Shown in pieces: positions 1 through 12,998 of a stretch of DNA of 64,000 nucleotides. A model generated the notes under the pieces. It did not search any database. It was not told where the DNA came from and saw only the letters and a list, made by a program, of their open reading frames with translations. The number at the start of each line of letters is the position of its first letter. Position 1 is the stretch's first letter. The position numbers and the translations under genes were made by a program. The stretch is from Cladochytrium replicatum (lineage: Eukaryota > Chytridiomycota > Chytridiomycetes > Cladochytriales > Cladochytriaceae): assembly GCA_025526935.1 (NCBI GenBank), contig JAHLKD010000131.1:50226-114225 (forward strand), read 5' to 3'.

Positions 1-1255
1 CCATAAAGCTGTTATATACAATTTGCCTCATACCGGTTCTGTTGGTCTACCAAAAACTCTGCAGTTCCCGCGTTCCTGTACCCAACGTACTTTGCAAGTT
101 TCACTGCATCGTTCAAAATGGCTGTTCTGACCTCCTCCTGTAATCCAAAAAAAATGAGCAAGGGGCATATTTCAAAAGTTTTGCTATCTTCCGCACCGGC
201 AATCTCAAAGCAGGGCCCATCTCGACAACTTTCTGGTGACGGCGCTGAACAGAACAGTCGCGCTCAAACAGGTGAATCACATTCCCAGCGCCGTCGGCAA
301 GGAGCTGCACCTCGATATGGCGAGGGCGGTCAAGGAATCTCTCCAAGAAAACAGTTCCGTCACCAAACGCGGCCAAAGCTTCGGAACGCGCTCGCTCAAA
401 CATCAACGGCAACGATTCGTGGTCTCGTACTACACGCATTCCACGTCCACCACCTCCCATCGCAGCTTTGATGAGCACGGGAAGACCGTGGGTTTTGATG
501 AACTCTTCCGCCTGTGCAATGGACGTAACAGGGCCGTTGCTTCCGGGAACAACAGGCACTCCGGCTTTGATGGCTGAAAATTGGCAAGTAAATATTCAAG
601 ATGTGAAGGAAACAGAGAATCGAATGTTTCCATACCCATGTCTCTGGCTTTCGTTTTGTCCCCGCATTCTTCAATGACGGAAGGAGATGGCCCGACAAAA
701 GCAATGCCGGACGCTTCAACCTTTCTGGCAAACTCTGCATTTTCAGACAAAAATCCGTATCCTGCAAAATATACAAAAATCTTCAGAATGCATCGCTATA
801 TTAATGCAAGTCCAATAAACCTCCGACCTGGGTGAATAACAGACACTCCGCGGTGCTTTGCGATGGAAATAATCTCGTCTATCGCAAGGTATGCGCCAAT
901 GGGAGAATACTGGCCTTCCTTTCCAATCTGGTATGACTCATCCGCCTAAGGCAGCAGAATTATTTGCACTGCAATGTCATTACACTGTCCAGTAGCCACC
1001 AACCTTGTAGCGGTGCATGCTCAAACGATCCTCGTGCGCGTAGAGCGAGATGGCACGGAGTCCAAGCTCGTGGGCCGAACGAATGACTCTGATAGCGATC
1101 TCACCACGGTTGGCAACGAGGAGTGGGCCAAGTTTTGTGTCCTCCTTTCCAACGATAGCCACGCCGAGTTCCCGAATGAGCTTTTCAGCCTTTGAATCAT
1201 TGATGCTGTCTGTCCCAACAGCGGTTTGCTTCAGGGTGGGTGCGATGCCACCCAT
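1..1255 (-). CDS. PYC: Pyruvate carboxylase, N-terminal part (cut by window edge)
   Basis: Biotin-dependent ligase that carboxylates pyruvate to oxaloacetate (anaplerosis). Only the N-terminal biotin carboxylase half is present. The first ATG in a good context is at 1255 (a GTG two codons earlier is not needed). Exon 1 carries [20 protein letters not shown] and [12 protein letters not shown]-type sequence; a GT-AG intron (about 946-1008) follows the RYK codons. The next exon gives [20 protein letters not shown], and later exons give [21 protein letters not shown] (ATP-grasp loop) and [15 protein letters not shown]. The exon at the edge encodes [15 protein letters not shown] and ends at a donor near position 30. 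At least five introns are inferred. The order and spacing match pyruvate carboxylase better than acetyl-CoA or propionyl-CoA carboxylase (HEDR.SMHRYKADE and the PVVPG loop). The carboxyltransferase and biotinyl domains lie outside the window. Confidence 0.93.
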
Positions 1256-1516
1256 TGTCACCCGATAAGAGCAGAGAGGGGGTCAAGGGGTCAAAGAGAT
1301 AGAAAAGCAAAACAAAACAAAACACACAACACACACAGGATTGAAGAATGATACTAGGATGATGATCTCTGAGAACACACAGATCAGAATCAGATTTGGT
1401 ATTCTGTGGGGTCTCTAATAGTGCTATTTTGAGTTATATTACACGATTTGAAGATCAGATCACTACTCACCACACATAAAGACTGAGCGACCAAATGACC
1501 GTTAAACTCAAGAAGG

Positions 1517-1590
1517 TAAGTTTAGATAACCACCCTCACAGCGGACCACTCGACCCATTCTGAGGGGCTGGGCCATTTAAATGTACCCGA
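1517..1590 (+). repeat. Dispersed short repeat, copy 1
   Basis: Shares the phrases AGATAACCACC, CGGACCACTCGA and CCATTTAAA in the same order and similar spacing with the stretch at 3132-3212. The middle portion differs. Copies are in the same orientation about 1.6 kb apart. Confidence 0.55.
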
Positions 1591-3131
1591 AAATACATCA
1601 CAACACTAATACAATGATGTGCAATAATGTCTTTACAATCTGAACAACTATTTGCTTTTATTACATGCAAGAAAGACTAGGCCCACCTGTGATGCGAGTG
1701 TTCTTATTATGACAAAATGTCAAGGCATCCCAGAGTGAACCGCTCTATTTCAAATGGTAGGTGTCATTGAGCATCATTTCGATAAAAATAGGTATCTTTT
1801 CTCCCGGGTTGGTGCCGTGGATGTGAAATCCGTACACAAACATCGTTGATATCAGCTTGATTTGGCGAGAGCTGGCCAGATCAAACCAAAATCGCATAGC
1901 AGATTGGATCGTAATGGACGTATTAGATGGGCTATCAAGAATATAATACATTCCAGGCTGTAGAAATGTGATGCAAAACTGTTTTATTATGCTACAGAAA
2001 GGTTCTCAATAATTAGGGCTATGAAATTGGTGCGTATTCAATGATGCAGGTTGTTTACGATATTAGGGAGCTCGCCCACTTCACTAGGGACAGTGCCGTA
2101 CTTTGCATTTTTAACATACCGCCAGCTTAATCTTTTTCTTGTGGATGGTTGTGTAATGGTGTGCGGGCTACTTGAAGTATAGAAGCATAGTTCTCAGTGG
2201 AGCGGGGCTGCGTTGCTTTTGCTGGCTTTCCATTGGCGGACTTGTTATGCCTTTTTCCATTAGTTGGGATGCGTGACATATCTAGTTGGCACGGGTGGTA
2301 TATCGGATTGTTTCTTGGCGTTGGAGGGAACAGAGGTTGTAGCTGTTTCTGGAACGTTACGGTCCATATTGATTCAGGTCTGTGTGATTGGTACGGGCTT
2401 CTCTGTGTCGCTAATATGCTTCTTCATCCTCTTTGTGTTCTTTTTAGACTCCTTGCTCGACTTCTCGTGCCGGGTAGACAGCGGCCTCCAGTGACAATGC
2501 TTTGGCGAACAGAAGAGGCGGCTTTGGTGGGAGCAGAAAGCTCGTCCGTGATATCCTTCCTTCTGATGTCAATGGTCACTTGCTGTTTCACAGTGGCTGT
2601 ATTGGCTACACTTTCTGATCTGCACTTTGGTCTGATTCGATAGGTGAAGAGGTTTCGAGAGGTTCTTCACGCTGTCCAATGGGACCTGTTTCAACGATTG
2701 TGGGAACAGATCTGATCCGAAACGTCAGCAAAGGTTTTCGAAAGAAAAGCTGGGTTAATTTGCTGCATAGTAGGGTTGTGGTAATCCAGAACTCAGAATC
2801 ACTCAACTGCAGCACCAGAACTACAGGAATGGCGTTTCGAGGGGTAACGATCGTCGCATAAATGTCCTTGTTTGAGAATGATTTCAAGCAATAGATTCGC
2901 TGTGGAGCTAGCTACCCGTGCTAATGTCGGCGGGTGGTCGTGCATTTAACATGTGGAACATCAAGGCACAGAACGAGCTGATTTTCATTAACTCTTCTTA
3001 AGTTGCTGAGCTCAAACTGGCCACAACGAAGTTAATCACGAAATGTGGGTCAAAAGGAATTGAATTGTAACGCTAAATATACAAAAATTTGAATGGTCAA
3101 AGACTGTACGGCGGGTTGGAAAGCTTAGACA

Positions 3132-3212
3132 GGTTAAGTTCAGATAACCACCATAACGACGGACCACTCGATAAGCAACGGGAAGGAGGTCCATTTAAAG
3201 TATCCGGGTGGG
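3132..3212 (+). repeat. Dispersed short repeat, copy 2
   Basis: Second copy of the element at 1517-1590, with the same ordered phrases (AGATAACCACC, CGGACCACTCGA, CCATTTAAA) and then a CCGGG-like end. It lies about 300 bp from the 3' end of the protease gene. Confidence 0.55.
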
Positions 3213-3517
3213 GGCAAGCGGGGGTGGTTGGGAGGGGGATGAGTGCTTATCCACCTACCACCAGGCCATTTCATACATCAACCACTGATTGTTAAACAGA
3301 CGGGAAATTCCTTGAACCCAACCGAAACAACTGCCGAACCCTGATGCTGATTGATGGCAAAGCAGTGGAGTGTGTATGAACATGTTATCTGTCTATTGAC
3401 CATTTTTTTTTTGAATCAGTGCTATGCTTTATACCAACAGTAGAACATGATCCATGATGCAAGCAATCACCGCATGTGAAAACAATTGATGTAGTTAGTG
3501 TGTGTGCAGATGCCTTT

Positions 3518-6500
3518 CTAGTTCACAGTGAGAAGGGGAAGGTCAATCAGCTTAGGAGAAACTGGAGCAGTGTCCTCGTTGAACGCCTTGGCCCAAGTGA
3601 GCTGAAGAGACACAACGTAGCTGCCGGGGGTCAAAGTCTTGCGGGCCTGGGTCGCCTTATCGGTGTATGTAAGGTTCCAGTTCAGCGTGTACTCGAAGAA
3701 AGTGCCGGTGGCGTCGTTCGAGTTGCGGCTCAATTCGACCTCGCTGAGCGCAGTGCCGATCACTTCGCGGGTCTTCCCGTCGAGGAGAAGACCCTCGAAC
3801 TTGGCGGCGGGAACGATGAGACGGAACTTGGCGGCGAGGTTTGACAAGCTTGCGAGAGTTCCCTGGACAGGTGCCTCGGTGTCTTTACCATCCACAACCC
3901 AAACTGCGGAGAGAATAAAGATCAGTCATTTAAAACTGGAGAAATCGATTGGTGGTAACTTACGAGGGGATTCGTCGGTCCAGTCAATGTTGCGGCGGTC
4001 GCCAACCAATCCTGCGAAGGAAACGGTGTTGGTCACCCCGTTCGCTCCAACGCGGAGCCATCCGGACACGAGGATGATAGACTTGTCTTGGAGGGTATTC
4101 TCGACAACGCTGGAGCTGGGGGTGAAGTTGACCTTGACGGTGGCAGATGCACCAGGTGCAAGCTCAACCTCAGCAGTGGCGCTGGCGGCACTCCCGCCGA
4201 CGGAGAAGGTAACAGGGAAGTCAGCATCAGAGTATCCAGGCTTGTTCGAGTTAGAAACATCGACAATGAGCGCAGCCTCGCTAGAAAGTGACACTTTCTG
4301 AGCGACGCTGTCGTAGTTCTTGATGGTGATCTCGTGGCTCTGGGCGCTCTGGAAGGAACCGAGCGCGATCTTTCCGGGACTGGCAACGACGCGAGTGCCG
4401 AGGAGCTGGGGGACCTGGATCAGACCGCTTCCTTGCAGGAGGGCGGTGTCGAGGAACTCGCTGGTGCTGAAAGTTAGTAGCTTGCCGGCGTTCTGGAGAC
4501 GAGTTCGTACGAACAACGGGTCGGTGCTGAAGAGCTCCTTGAGAAGAGAGGGGGAGTCCGCACGACGAGCCAAACGGCCGTACGCGGGGGTGGGTCGGGG
4601 AATGCACTTGACGGGGGAGACCGTGGCTGAAGTTCCGGGAGTGGTGGTGATATCATCACCGCCAATGGTGGAGTAACCGCCACCAGCCGTCACGGTGCTG
4701 GTAATGACGGTTGAGGTGGGGGGTTGGTTAGCTCCAACGATCTTGGCGTAGTGTAGGTAAAGCGCGAGAATACCAGCAGTCTTTAAGAAGATACTATAAT
4801 CAGCTTGCGGCATACCGCAAAATGACAATCCAGACTTACATAAGGGGTTGCCATTGACGTTCCGGAGAGAAGACCGAAGCCACCTTTTGCAAGGGGAAGA
4901 GTAGACAGAATGTTAGTGCCAGGGGCCGCGACATCGGGTTTGAAGCTGAGGTCGGGACCAGGACCCCACGAGGTGAAGGTTGCGACGTTGACAGGCGACA
5001 CGACCGACTTCGAGTCTTTACCATCGAAGGCAATCTTGGATGTTCCGCTGGTCTTGAGGAGAAGAGTTGCCAAAGCAGAACCGGCCTCCGCTTCCATGGT
5101 GTACACGGGAATAGTGATTCCAGTTGAAGGGTCGGCAGCAAAGTTTTGGAGGGCGGGGAGAGCGCTCAAACCGTCTGAATGGAGAATTAGCAAATTGAAT
5201 CAATTACACTGGGCTGATGACTCACGGTTGTAGATGATGAGAGCAACTGCACCAGCCGCCTGTGCGTTCAGAATCTTCTCGTTGAAAGCGCAAGTGCCAC
5301 GGCGGATGACGAGAACCTTGCCCGTAGGGTTAGTGGCAACACCAACTGCGTTTGCAGTTCCAGTGCATCCGTCGGCGTTGCTCGCGGTGCCAGCAGCTGG
5401 AGCAGCCAAAGCGTTCAAAACGACATCTCCATCGAATGCAGCGTTGACGGGGGTATCGTCGTAGACGGTCAAGTCAAACTTGGTGCCGGCAACGGTGATA
5501 CCACGGGTGCGGACGGTCGCAAAGTTGCTTGTGGCGGCAACAGCGATGGCCCGTTCAGCAATAGCGGGGCTGGAAGATTGCCAAACTCCATCACCTGCAA
5601 TTTATTAAGAATCCTTGTGTAACTTAATCGATGAACAGAACTCACCCTGAGCGTTTCCTTGGGCAATGGCGAAAATAATCTTTCCGGTAGCGATAAGGCT
5701 GTCAATAAGATCGACGTCCAACCCGTGCTTTGAGAATTGTCAGTAAACCAAAAGGGGTGTAAATTCCCACACTTACAGGGAAACCTCCGTCGCCTCCGAG
5801 TGACATGTTGATGATGTCCATTCCATCGTCGAACGCACGCTGGACGGCCTTGATGATGGTAGCGGTGTCGACACCACCCTCACAACCAAAGATACGATAT
5901 GCACCGAGAGTCACATCGGGGGCCACACCCGTGAAAACAAAGGTGGAGGTTGAGTTAGCCGCGACGATACCCGCAACGTGAGTTCCGTGACCATTGCAGT
6001 CCATCGGGTCTGGGTCTTTAGAACAATTCGCTTCAGCTTTCATTAACAGTTACTCATTGCAAGCGCAAAATACCAGGTTTGGGAACTGCGTTGTCGGTGC
6101 TTCCATTATAGTCATCACCGACAAAGTCGAATCCATAAGCAACCTTCGCGGTAGGGAACTTTGTGCCACCGCCAAGGGCAGGGTGTTTCCAGTCCACACC
6201 AGTGTCGATAATTCCGACTTTAATGCCCATTCCAGAAACACCAAACTTCTTGCGTGCCTCGAGCACACCCGTGAGTTTGTGAGCAACGTTCGCGTCTGTG
6301 ACAGAATCGTCGCCGGCAGCGATGGCGGTCGGCCTCTTGGGTCCTGGGATATACTTGTCCTCGTAGACGCGGACAACTCCCGGAGCTTTTTGGAGTGCCT
6401 CGATGTCCGCTTGCGAAGAAACAGGGACCTTAACAAGAAGAATGGTTAGGCGATTGTTGAAACATGATATCGCGATCACATACAATAGCAGCGATGAAGT

Positions 6501-6690
6501 CGGCAGCCGGAATCTGCACAATCTCAGCGGCAGCTGTGCGACCATTCGAAAGAACAGGGAGCGTAAACCGACCGGATGCGTGAGCGGCAGAGTCAATTTT
6601 CACAATAACCTTTCCGGACCTGCCGATGGCGATGGCCTCGGCAATACCGGCGCCCGCGGCGATGATGAACGACAATCCCAAAAGACGCAT
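3518..6690 (-). CDS. Secreted subtilisin-like serine protease with PA domain (S8A)
   Basis: Secreted endopeptidase. The chosen ATG at 6690 opens a signal peptide ([15 protein letters not shown] then AEAIA) and an I9-like propeptide ending near VVRVYEDKY. Catalytic motifs: Asp in [13 protein letters not shown] (about residue 144), His in [12 protein letters not shown] (about residue 204), Ser in [14 protein letters not shown] domain ([16 protein letters not shown]...GAVALIIYN) is inserted between His and Ser, as in Vpr-type or cucumisin-like enzymes. Eight exons are inferred. The intron after ATPY uses the acceptor TTCTTAAAG, restoring the expected [16 protein letters not shown] helix. Then comes a Ser/Thr/Gly-rich linker ([14 protein letters not shown]) and an Fn3-like C-terminal region. 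No GPI signal is obvious. Minus-strand TTTATAA near 6825 could be a TATA element. Likely a nutritional or substrate-degrading protease of a saprotrophic fungus; the substrate is unknown. Confidence 0.93.
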
Positions 6691-8334
6691 GTTCTATTGT
6701 TGGCGTTTATGGTCTATGCTGATTTTCCCTCTGCTAGTGGTGATCATGCTGGTTTTTAACCTCCTCAGTGACGCAAACAACAATTTGTAGACAATGAAAT
6801 TTTTATCTTCTCAGCGTGGGGTCGTGTTATAAACAGGGTAGAAAGCCAATTCATCGGAGGTGAATATCTGCGCAATCATACAGGTTTATTAAACTTCCTA
6901 GACATCATTGCGTGCGAACGGACGGACTAGGCAACCTCTTTCCACTACGTGTTCCAGCACGTTAGAAGACCAGTTCCCTTTTTCCCCCAATCCCAATCCA
7001 TGATGTGTTCAAATTGTATTGAAATTTTGCTCGGCGTGATCCTAACACGCGCCACACATAATTTTCAAAGAACCACCAATTTCCCACGACACTGTCGCAT
7101 TGTTTTCATGGGAGCAAAAAACAACAATTCAACGATCATTCGATCACAATCGCCGGTCAGCAACTTTGGCCGGCTGATCTTGCTTGCGCGTCCCCGCATC
7201 AGCAAGCGATGCCAACGTGGTGTAAAGCTTTCCAAACTCGGGGCTGAGCGTGTCCTCAATTTGAAATGTCGGCCACCTCCCCACGTCCAGTTTGCTGCTC
7301 AACATCATCGCCTGCTGTTACTGCTGCAAGAGCAACTTTTGCAATACAGCAGAGGTAATCCTGCGGACTTGAGCTTTTGCTTGGAGACGTCTTTGAGCTG
7401 TCCCCTCCAAGGCGGCCGAAGAGTCCTCCAAATCCCCCCTTCCTCGCACTCCTTGGACTCGTCTGCGCCTCCCAAGTGGCCCGCCTTGATGCATATCCAT
7501 TCCATCTGGGCCTAGGCCTTACCCAGGTTCAAATCTTGGTCCGGATTGGCCACGTCCAAATTGATCAGCTAATCCGGTCGCATCCAAACGCCCTGAGTGA
7601 CAGCCGTGGCCGCAACGTCGGCCATCATGGTCATCCTCCACGCTCTTCAAAAACTATCTGCAACCCCTTTTCGTATGCGGCTCGAAACGGAAGAAGGCAA
7701 TGAATCGGTTCCCGACCTGAATAAGTGACTGAATAAACGTATCCGCAATTACCTTATGCCGGTCGAGGCAGGACAACTTTAAAAATGGTTAAAATGTAAC
7801 GGCCGATGGGACCAACCCCAAAGCTGTATCGGTCTTGAGCTTTTATGACGAAAATGGGACCTTTAATTCATTGATCATCAATTTCGAAGACTTGATGAAC
7901 ACTTATAGCCACCCGGGGTTTTTGGGATTCCATGACTGATTCTGTTTGCCAGCCATGAGGAGACTCATCCACAAAAGATGACACCCCAAATCACACCTCT
8001 TGTCTTTCTTTATAAATCAAAAAGAAAGCGTTCCAGTCTTCCTCAAGCAAGTGCGTACCATTCGGCAACGTCAGCTTGGCGAGAATTAGCGTTCGACTGA
8101 AAGAAATTACATTAACACTCTCTGCACGCGCTGTTCATCGGCCTCAGTTGGTTCTAAATATTGTTGAGCGAGCGATGCACGGGTCTATGTCAAACTCCAC
8201 AACCGGGATGTATTCGAGATGTCGCTACTGTTGCGTGGCGAGTGGGGCTTGGCAGGAGGCACTTTTGAACTCTTGAGGACACCCGAACCTTAAGGAACGC
8301 GTGCTTGCAGAAATCACACTCAGAACAGACGGGA
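6691..8334. other. Intergenic region with possible decayed coding sequence
   Basis: No intact gene recognised. On the minus strand about 7200-7730 has protein-like pieces in shifting frames (for example ADTFIQSLIQVGNRFIAFF and MADVAATAVTQGVWM), interrupted by stops, with a CTG/CAG-rich patch near 7310-7350. It reads like an old gene remnant but the family cannot be named. The remainder should hold the divergent promoters of the protease and the CatSper-like gene. Confidence 0.35.
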
Positions 8335-11300
8335 ATGGAGCGCACGCTATTCGTAGCTACTCGTGAGAGCGATCCTTTGTGCACGACGCGTCGGTTGGTT
8401 TTTCTGATCTCCGTGATCCTCGCTTTAACGTCGTCGGCATATTCTCTCACGATCGAGCCCAGTCTGAATCTGTACTCGAAGAGCGACAAGTTTCTGGTTG
8501 GAAGAGGTAAGCGAGTGCCAACATCCTTGTGTGTAATATCTCACAATGATTCCTGGGCAGAGGTTGTGTTTGATGCCGGGCTTACGCAGCTGGACAGAAC
8601 TTTGCAAGATGCAACCTACTACTTTCTCTTCCAATTTGGAGAACGGAACATTATCGGAGAGCCTCAATTTGTGATCGTGCCCTCCGCTACTCCTCCACGA
8701 GTGAACTTCACGTACACTACTCCAGGTATCAAGCAAGCCAATCTCACCGTCAGCGACACTCCCTTCACGTACTTTGGAACTCCTACTCCTTTCGGAATCA
8801 CGTCAGAAGGAAAAGCTGCGCCAATGAGAATGACCACATTTGAGGTGCTAAAAGCTGATGGTATGCGTTTTTGGTGATGCTGTTTTTTGGCATATTGATG
8901 ACCAGAAAAATCTTAGCTTGCTTTGATTTCGACCTCTTTGTCGACTGGAATGGTGGAAAGGTTGACACAGGAGATATCATTCCGTACAGCGGTGATTCTG
9001 TTCGATTCTATTTGACTGTTGTAGACAATGCCCACGAAACAAATGTGCTTTCCACTGAGGTTCTTACTCATTCATTCGAGAATCTTGGAGAGAGCCCCAT
9101 TATTGTACTCTCTAACCGGACAAATGAGTACACTATAAATATGGCCATCGGACCGAGGGTAAGTTCCATAATTTGACAGAAATCAGTGCTTAGGTGTCTC
9201 TCTCCAGAATGAACCATCGCACTGGGTTGCCGAAATTGATGGCTCAATATTTGAAAGCGGAGTTCCAACTATTGCCGCTATATATTCTTCTGGAACTTAT
9301 CTAAGCACTTGTGGAATAGCTCAAACAGTGGTGGATGTAAGTGTCCCTTACTTCAATGCCATTCAGCTGGGATATGCTTTGCCGGTGAGAGACTTTTATA
9401 ATGATTTGAATTGTATTTGACCACACAATCTTCAGTCTGTTTACTCTGATAATTCTTTGTACATATCAACTCTACCTGACAGCCTTCAAATTGCAGAAGA
9501 TCACTGCTTTAGGAAGCAGGGTATGATGCTATTTATTCAGAGCTCAATGAATAAAATTGAAACAGGTGCAATTGCTGCCTTTTCGAGTGATGGATTTGAC
9601 AATCAGATTCTCTTGCAAAACTTGAAACTGGATGCAAGTGGGACTCAATCAGGGCCTTCTTCTGTTTGTAAAGGACTTTCAGTAGAAGAGTGTTCAAAGC
9701 TCAGCATCTTTCAGGCAATCATAGTCAACTTGTCAGTATTCTGTGTGACAAACATGGGCCTTTTTATAAGTAACGTTGCACCACTGTACACACCAAGACG
9801 TCAAGAGGGGACATTAACAAAAGTAAGCTTCCCAAGCTTATCTGGATTTCCTTCATTTGTGTCAGGTGAATCAGACTGTTTTGGAAGCAGCAGTAAGCTC
9901 TATGTTGGATATCAATCAACATCCACACTAAATACAGTTAAAATTGTTGTCTCAAACACAAAACTGATTGTTCAGAATCAATTTGAGTTTATTTTGAATA
10001 TTGAGCCAATATCATTCCTTGGACCTGAGTACTCTGTTGTTTCTGTTGTCTACGACTATGTAAAGGGTACACATCTTGCATTAGTTGGAAAGTCATTGGG
10101 AGCACCATCTAATATTTGCTCTCTGGGGACATCACCATGTGCAGTTATTGGTGCAAAAATTATTGCATTTTCGGCGAAATCAGCTGAAGTATACTTCTCT
10201 TTTTTGCCAGCAGCTGTACTTACCGGACTGAGTTTCCATGCAAACGCTTTTGATCTGTTTGCATATGGAGACTCCCTCTGGCAATCTAGTAATGGTGGAT
10301 CTAGTTTTGTTGAACTCTTCAGTATTGTTCAGCCAACATCCTTCATCAGTGAGGTTTTCATTGTGTTCAAATCTACAAATGAACAAAAGGGATATGGCCT
10401 GCAAACCAATTTAGGAAAGTCCTGTTTTGGAAGAGCGGGAACGTTGGACCTTGTTGTCGTGAATAAGGATGAGGGTAACCAACAGACAAGAGAGTCAATC
10501 TACTTTGATGAATTGGGAGCAATGTATAGAATTGTATTAGACATTTTCAAGGTCAAAGAAAGTGGACAAGCATCTATTCGCCGAATACCAGTTCCTGTTA
10601 CCTCACTCCTGACGGTTGCTGATTTCTCTTTTCCATCAAGCCTCATTCCAATTCCTTTAAGTAATGACAAACTATTACTGAGGACATATCCAGAGAGTGT
10701 CAATCGGTTTTATGCACAATATTTGAGTTACATCATTTCTCAAACATCACAGGGATCCAGCGGAGGTTGTTCAGTTACAGATATTCTTTACAATGGACTT
10801 GTGGCAGAATGTTTAACAGTAGCACCATTTGTTCAAGAAACCAAAGATAACAGCCCTGCTCTAAACTACGGCCTAACAGTTGATGGCGTGGTGACGTACA
10901 GTGTAATTTCAAATCCCCAGAAATTGAATGCCAATATGGAGCCAGTCACATTTACCTTATCTTCTCAAGACACATCTGTAGTAATACAAATTGGGTGGCT
11001 CTTGACGGATATTGGAAAGTCTATCACTGTGAACTTAGGATCCTTTATTGTAACAGGCATTTTAAATTCAACAACTGCAACTGGATTATCAGTGCGAGGA
11101 CCTGTGTCAAAAATAAACAATCTGGCTAGTGGATTGTGGAAAATTTATGACCTTCGAAGTTACAAAGAAGATGCAAAGACATTAAGTCAAACAGTCACAA
11201 TCACAAATTATGGTATAAATCTCTTCAGAGTTACTGTTGATGCTGGATACGTTACGTTTAAATCAGACTGTAAAATAGGGTTTGCTTTGTTCAATCTTGA

Positions 11301-12953
11301 TCACAACTGACTACTCTTGAAGTTTTAGGGATGATATTTGGCAATGATCCATTTGCTGGACAAATTGTGCAGGTTATTGACTCAAACAACATTATTGTTG
11401 CTAAGACTACAGATCTGTTTCCGGTTGGAATATCTGGAGCTGAAAATTGGAAGCTGTTTGGCATAACTGACTTTAATGTTTCCTCTCCCTATCCACAAAT
11501 AGATTCTAGAGTATGTGTGATTTACGCTATATTTTCAAGTGCTAAACAAGAATTGCCAGAATCGACCTTGGCAAATGAAGCTTCAAACATGTCAATGGAA
11601 AAATTTGGACTCAAATGCTAGTGACTCAATTCTTTATCTGCCTTACTACTCCAATGTTTCATTTCAGGCTGAAGTTCAAACAGATCCAACAAACTTGCTT
11701 GCTGCAGCTAATCCCCCACAATTAAAAGTTGTGATCTACAATCCAGCATTGTACAATTACAGCATTTCTGGGGAGCTAGATGTACAAACAGGCGATTCTT
11801 CTGTCAATATTCTATTGAAAGATATTGGAAAGGAGGTACAAATATATAAATATATGAATCCAATAATCATATGATTAAAGCTTAAGATTACTTATCAGGG
11901 AACAAGTATCATAACTTGGAAGCCAAATGTACTGTCAATCTTGTGTCCATCATCTGCAAAACCAATTCGAGTTATCAATGGATGTCCACCATCGCGGTAC
12001 ATGGCTAATACAGAAAGCCCCTTAGGATTGCTGGTCCAAATCATGCCATACCTTATTGGATCAATTGAATTAATTCAGTCGCTACCTGTAAGTATTGACA
12101 AATGTGCAAACCTGCATTTAAAGTATTCTACTCATAGTATAACTATCGACCACCATCTCCTCTTGGCGTTGGAGTGCCAACATCAAGTAACATATATAAT
12201 GCAGCACCAGATCAACCCCGTTTTCGGAATAGATATGCAATATCACAGCAAACTGGACAATACAAACAATGTTTGGGGGCTCAAACACAAAGTCGGTGCA
12301 ATTGTACAGATGAAGACAGAACGTCTACATCAGTTTCAAAGTCAGACTGTATATCTATGGTAAAGCATTTCACTCAGGTTGACAAGACCCTGACCATTGT
12401 TTGAAGGTTAGACGTGTGTTGAGTGAGAAGAAGTTTATGCCTCAGTTCACAATTTACCAAAGCGGATTTGACCCAAGTGCACTGACAAACAGATATTCGC
12501 TCATTGAATTAAACAACAGAACTGATTATTGTCCATCTTGTAAGTCAAATTTGATTCATCACACTAAGCGTCTCACTCTTTTGATAAAGCTGTCGCAAAT
12601 TGCAAAGATCCAGCCCAGATAGCAAAGGCAATTATGAATCCTCTTACAGATACAATTGAGTGGGAGGTGAGAGTTGCAGTATCGCCACAAAGACATAACA
12701 TTCATTTTGATTTAGGGTCCAGAGTTGTACCATTTCCGTGCTCAGGTAATAGAGGGTGAATACTGCCTTCTAACAACTGAGTTTGTTGTAAGTACAAAAT
12801 ATCAGTAGAACATTATTCAATCTAAACATTTTTAAGGTATATGTTGTGGTAAACCCACCTCGAACAACGATAGTAGTTGGGGTCATGTCATTAGCAGCAG
12901 TTGTAATCTTTATCTGGTTCTTTGTTACATATCTAGCATATAGCTTTGCATAA
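8335..12953 (+). CDS. CatSper auxiliary subunit-like membrane protein (beta/gamma/delta/epsilon family)
   Basis: Large single-pass type I membrane protein, over 1,200 residues after splicing. It has an N-terminal signal-anchor (LVFLISVILALTSSAYS), a very long beta-rich ectodomain, and one TM near the C-terminus (TIVVGVMSLAAVVIFIWFFV) before a short tail and stop at 12951. The ectodomain end matches my knowledge of CatSper accessory subunits in order: VINGCPPSRYM, a CLGAQ...CNCTDED cysteine cluster, RYSLIELNNRTDY, EWEGPELYHFRAQVIEGEYC then TTEFVVYVV. About a dozen exons are joined by GT-AG introns, the largest spanning about 9435-11285. The first intron (8507-8560, 54 nt) is in frame and stop-free, so retention would still give a protein. 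Alternative start at 8305. In animals these proteins surround the CatSper Ca2+ channel in the sperm flagellum; here the likely place is the zoospore flagellum. Which subunit it resembles most is undecided. Confidence 0.7.
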
Positions 12954-12998
12954 TTGTGCTTGTTTTCATAATATATTATGTCATCAAAAATATTTAGC

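Larger units (their letters stand above)
1256..3517. other. Intergenic region without a recognised gene
   Basis: About 2.3 kb between the divergent 5' side of PYC and the 3' end of the protease. Short open frames occur (for example 2197-2643 + and 2606-2887 -) but they show no recognisable domain, no splice-consistent extension and no convincing start context. Two copies of a roughly 70-80 bp element lie at about 1517 and 3132 and are listed separately. The proximal 150 bp upstream of PYC should hold its promoter; no TATA box was clear. Confidence 0.5.

Noticed and set aside
3639-4301. 220-codon plus-strand ORF
   Set aside because: Lies antisense to the protease exons, which have intact catalytic and domain motifs. 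GC-rich third positions on the coding strand create the shadow.
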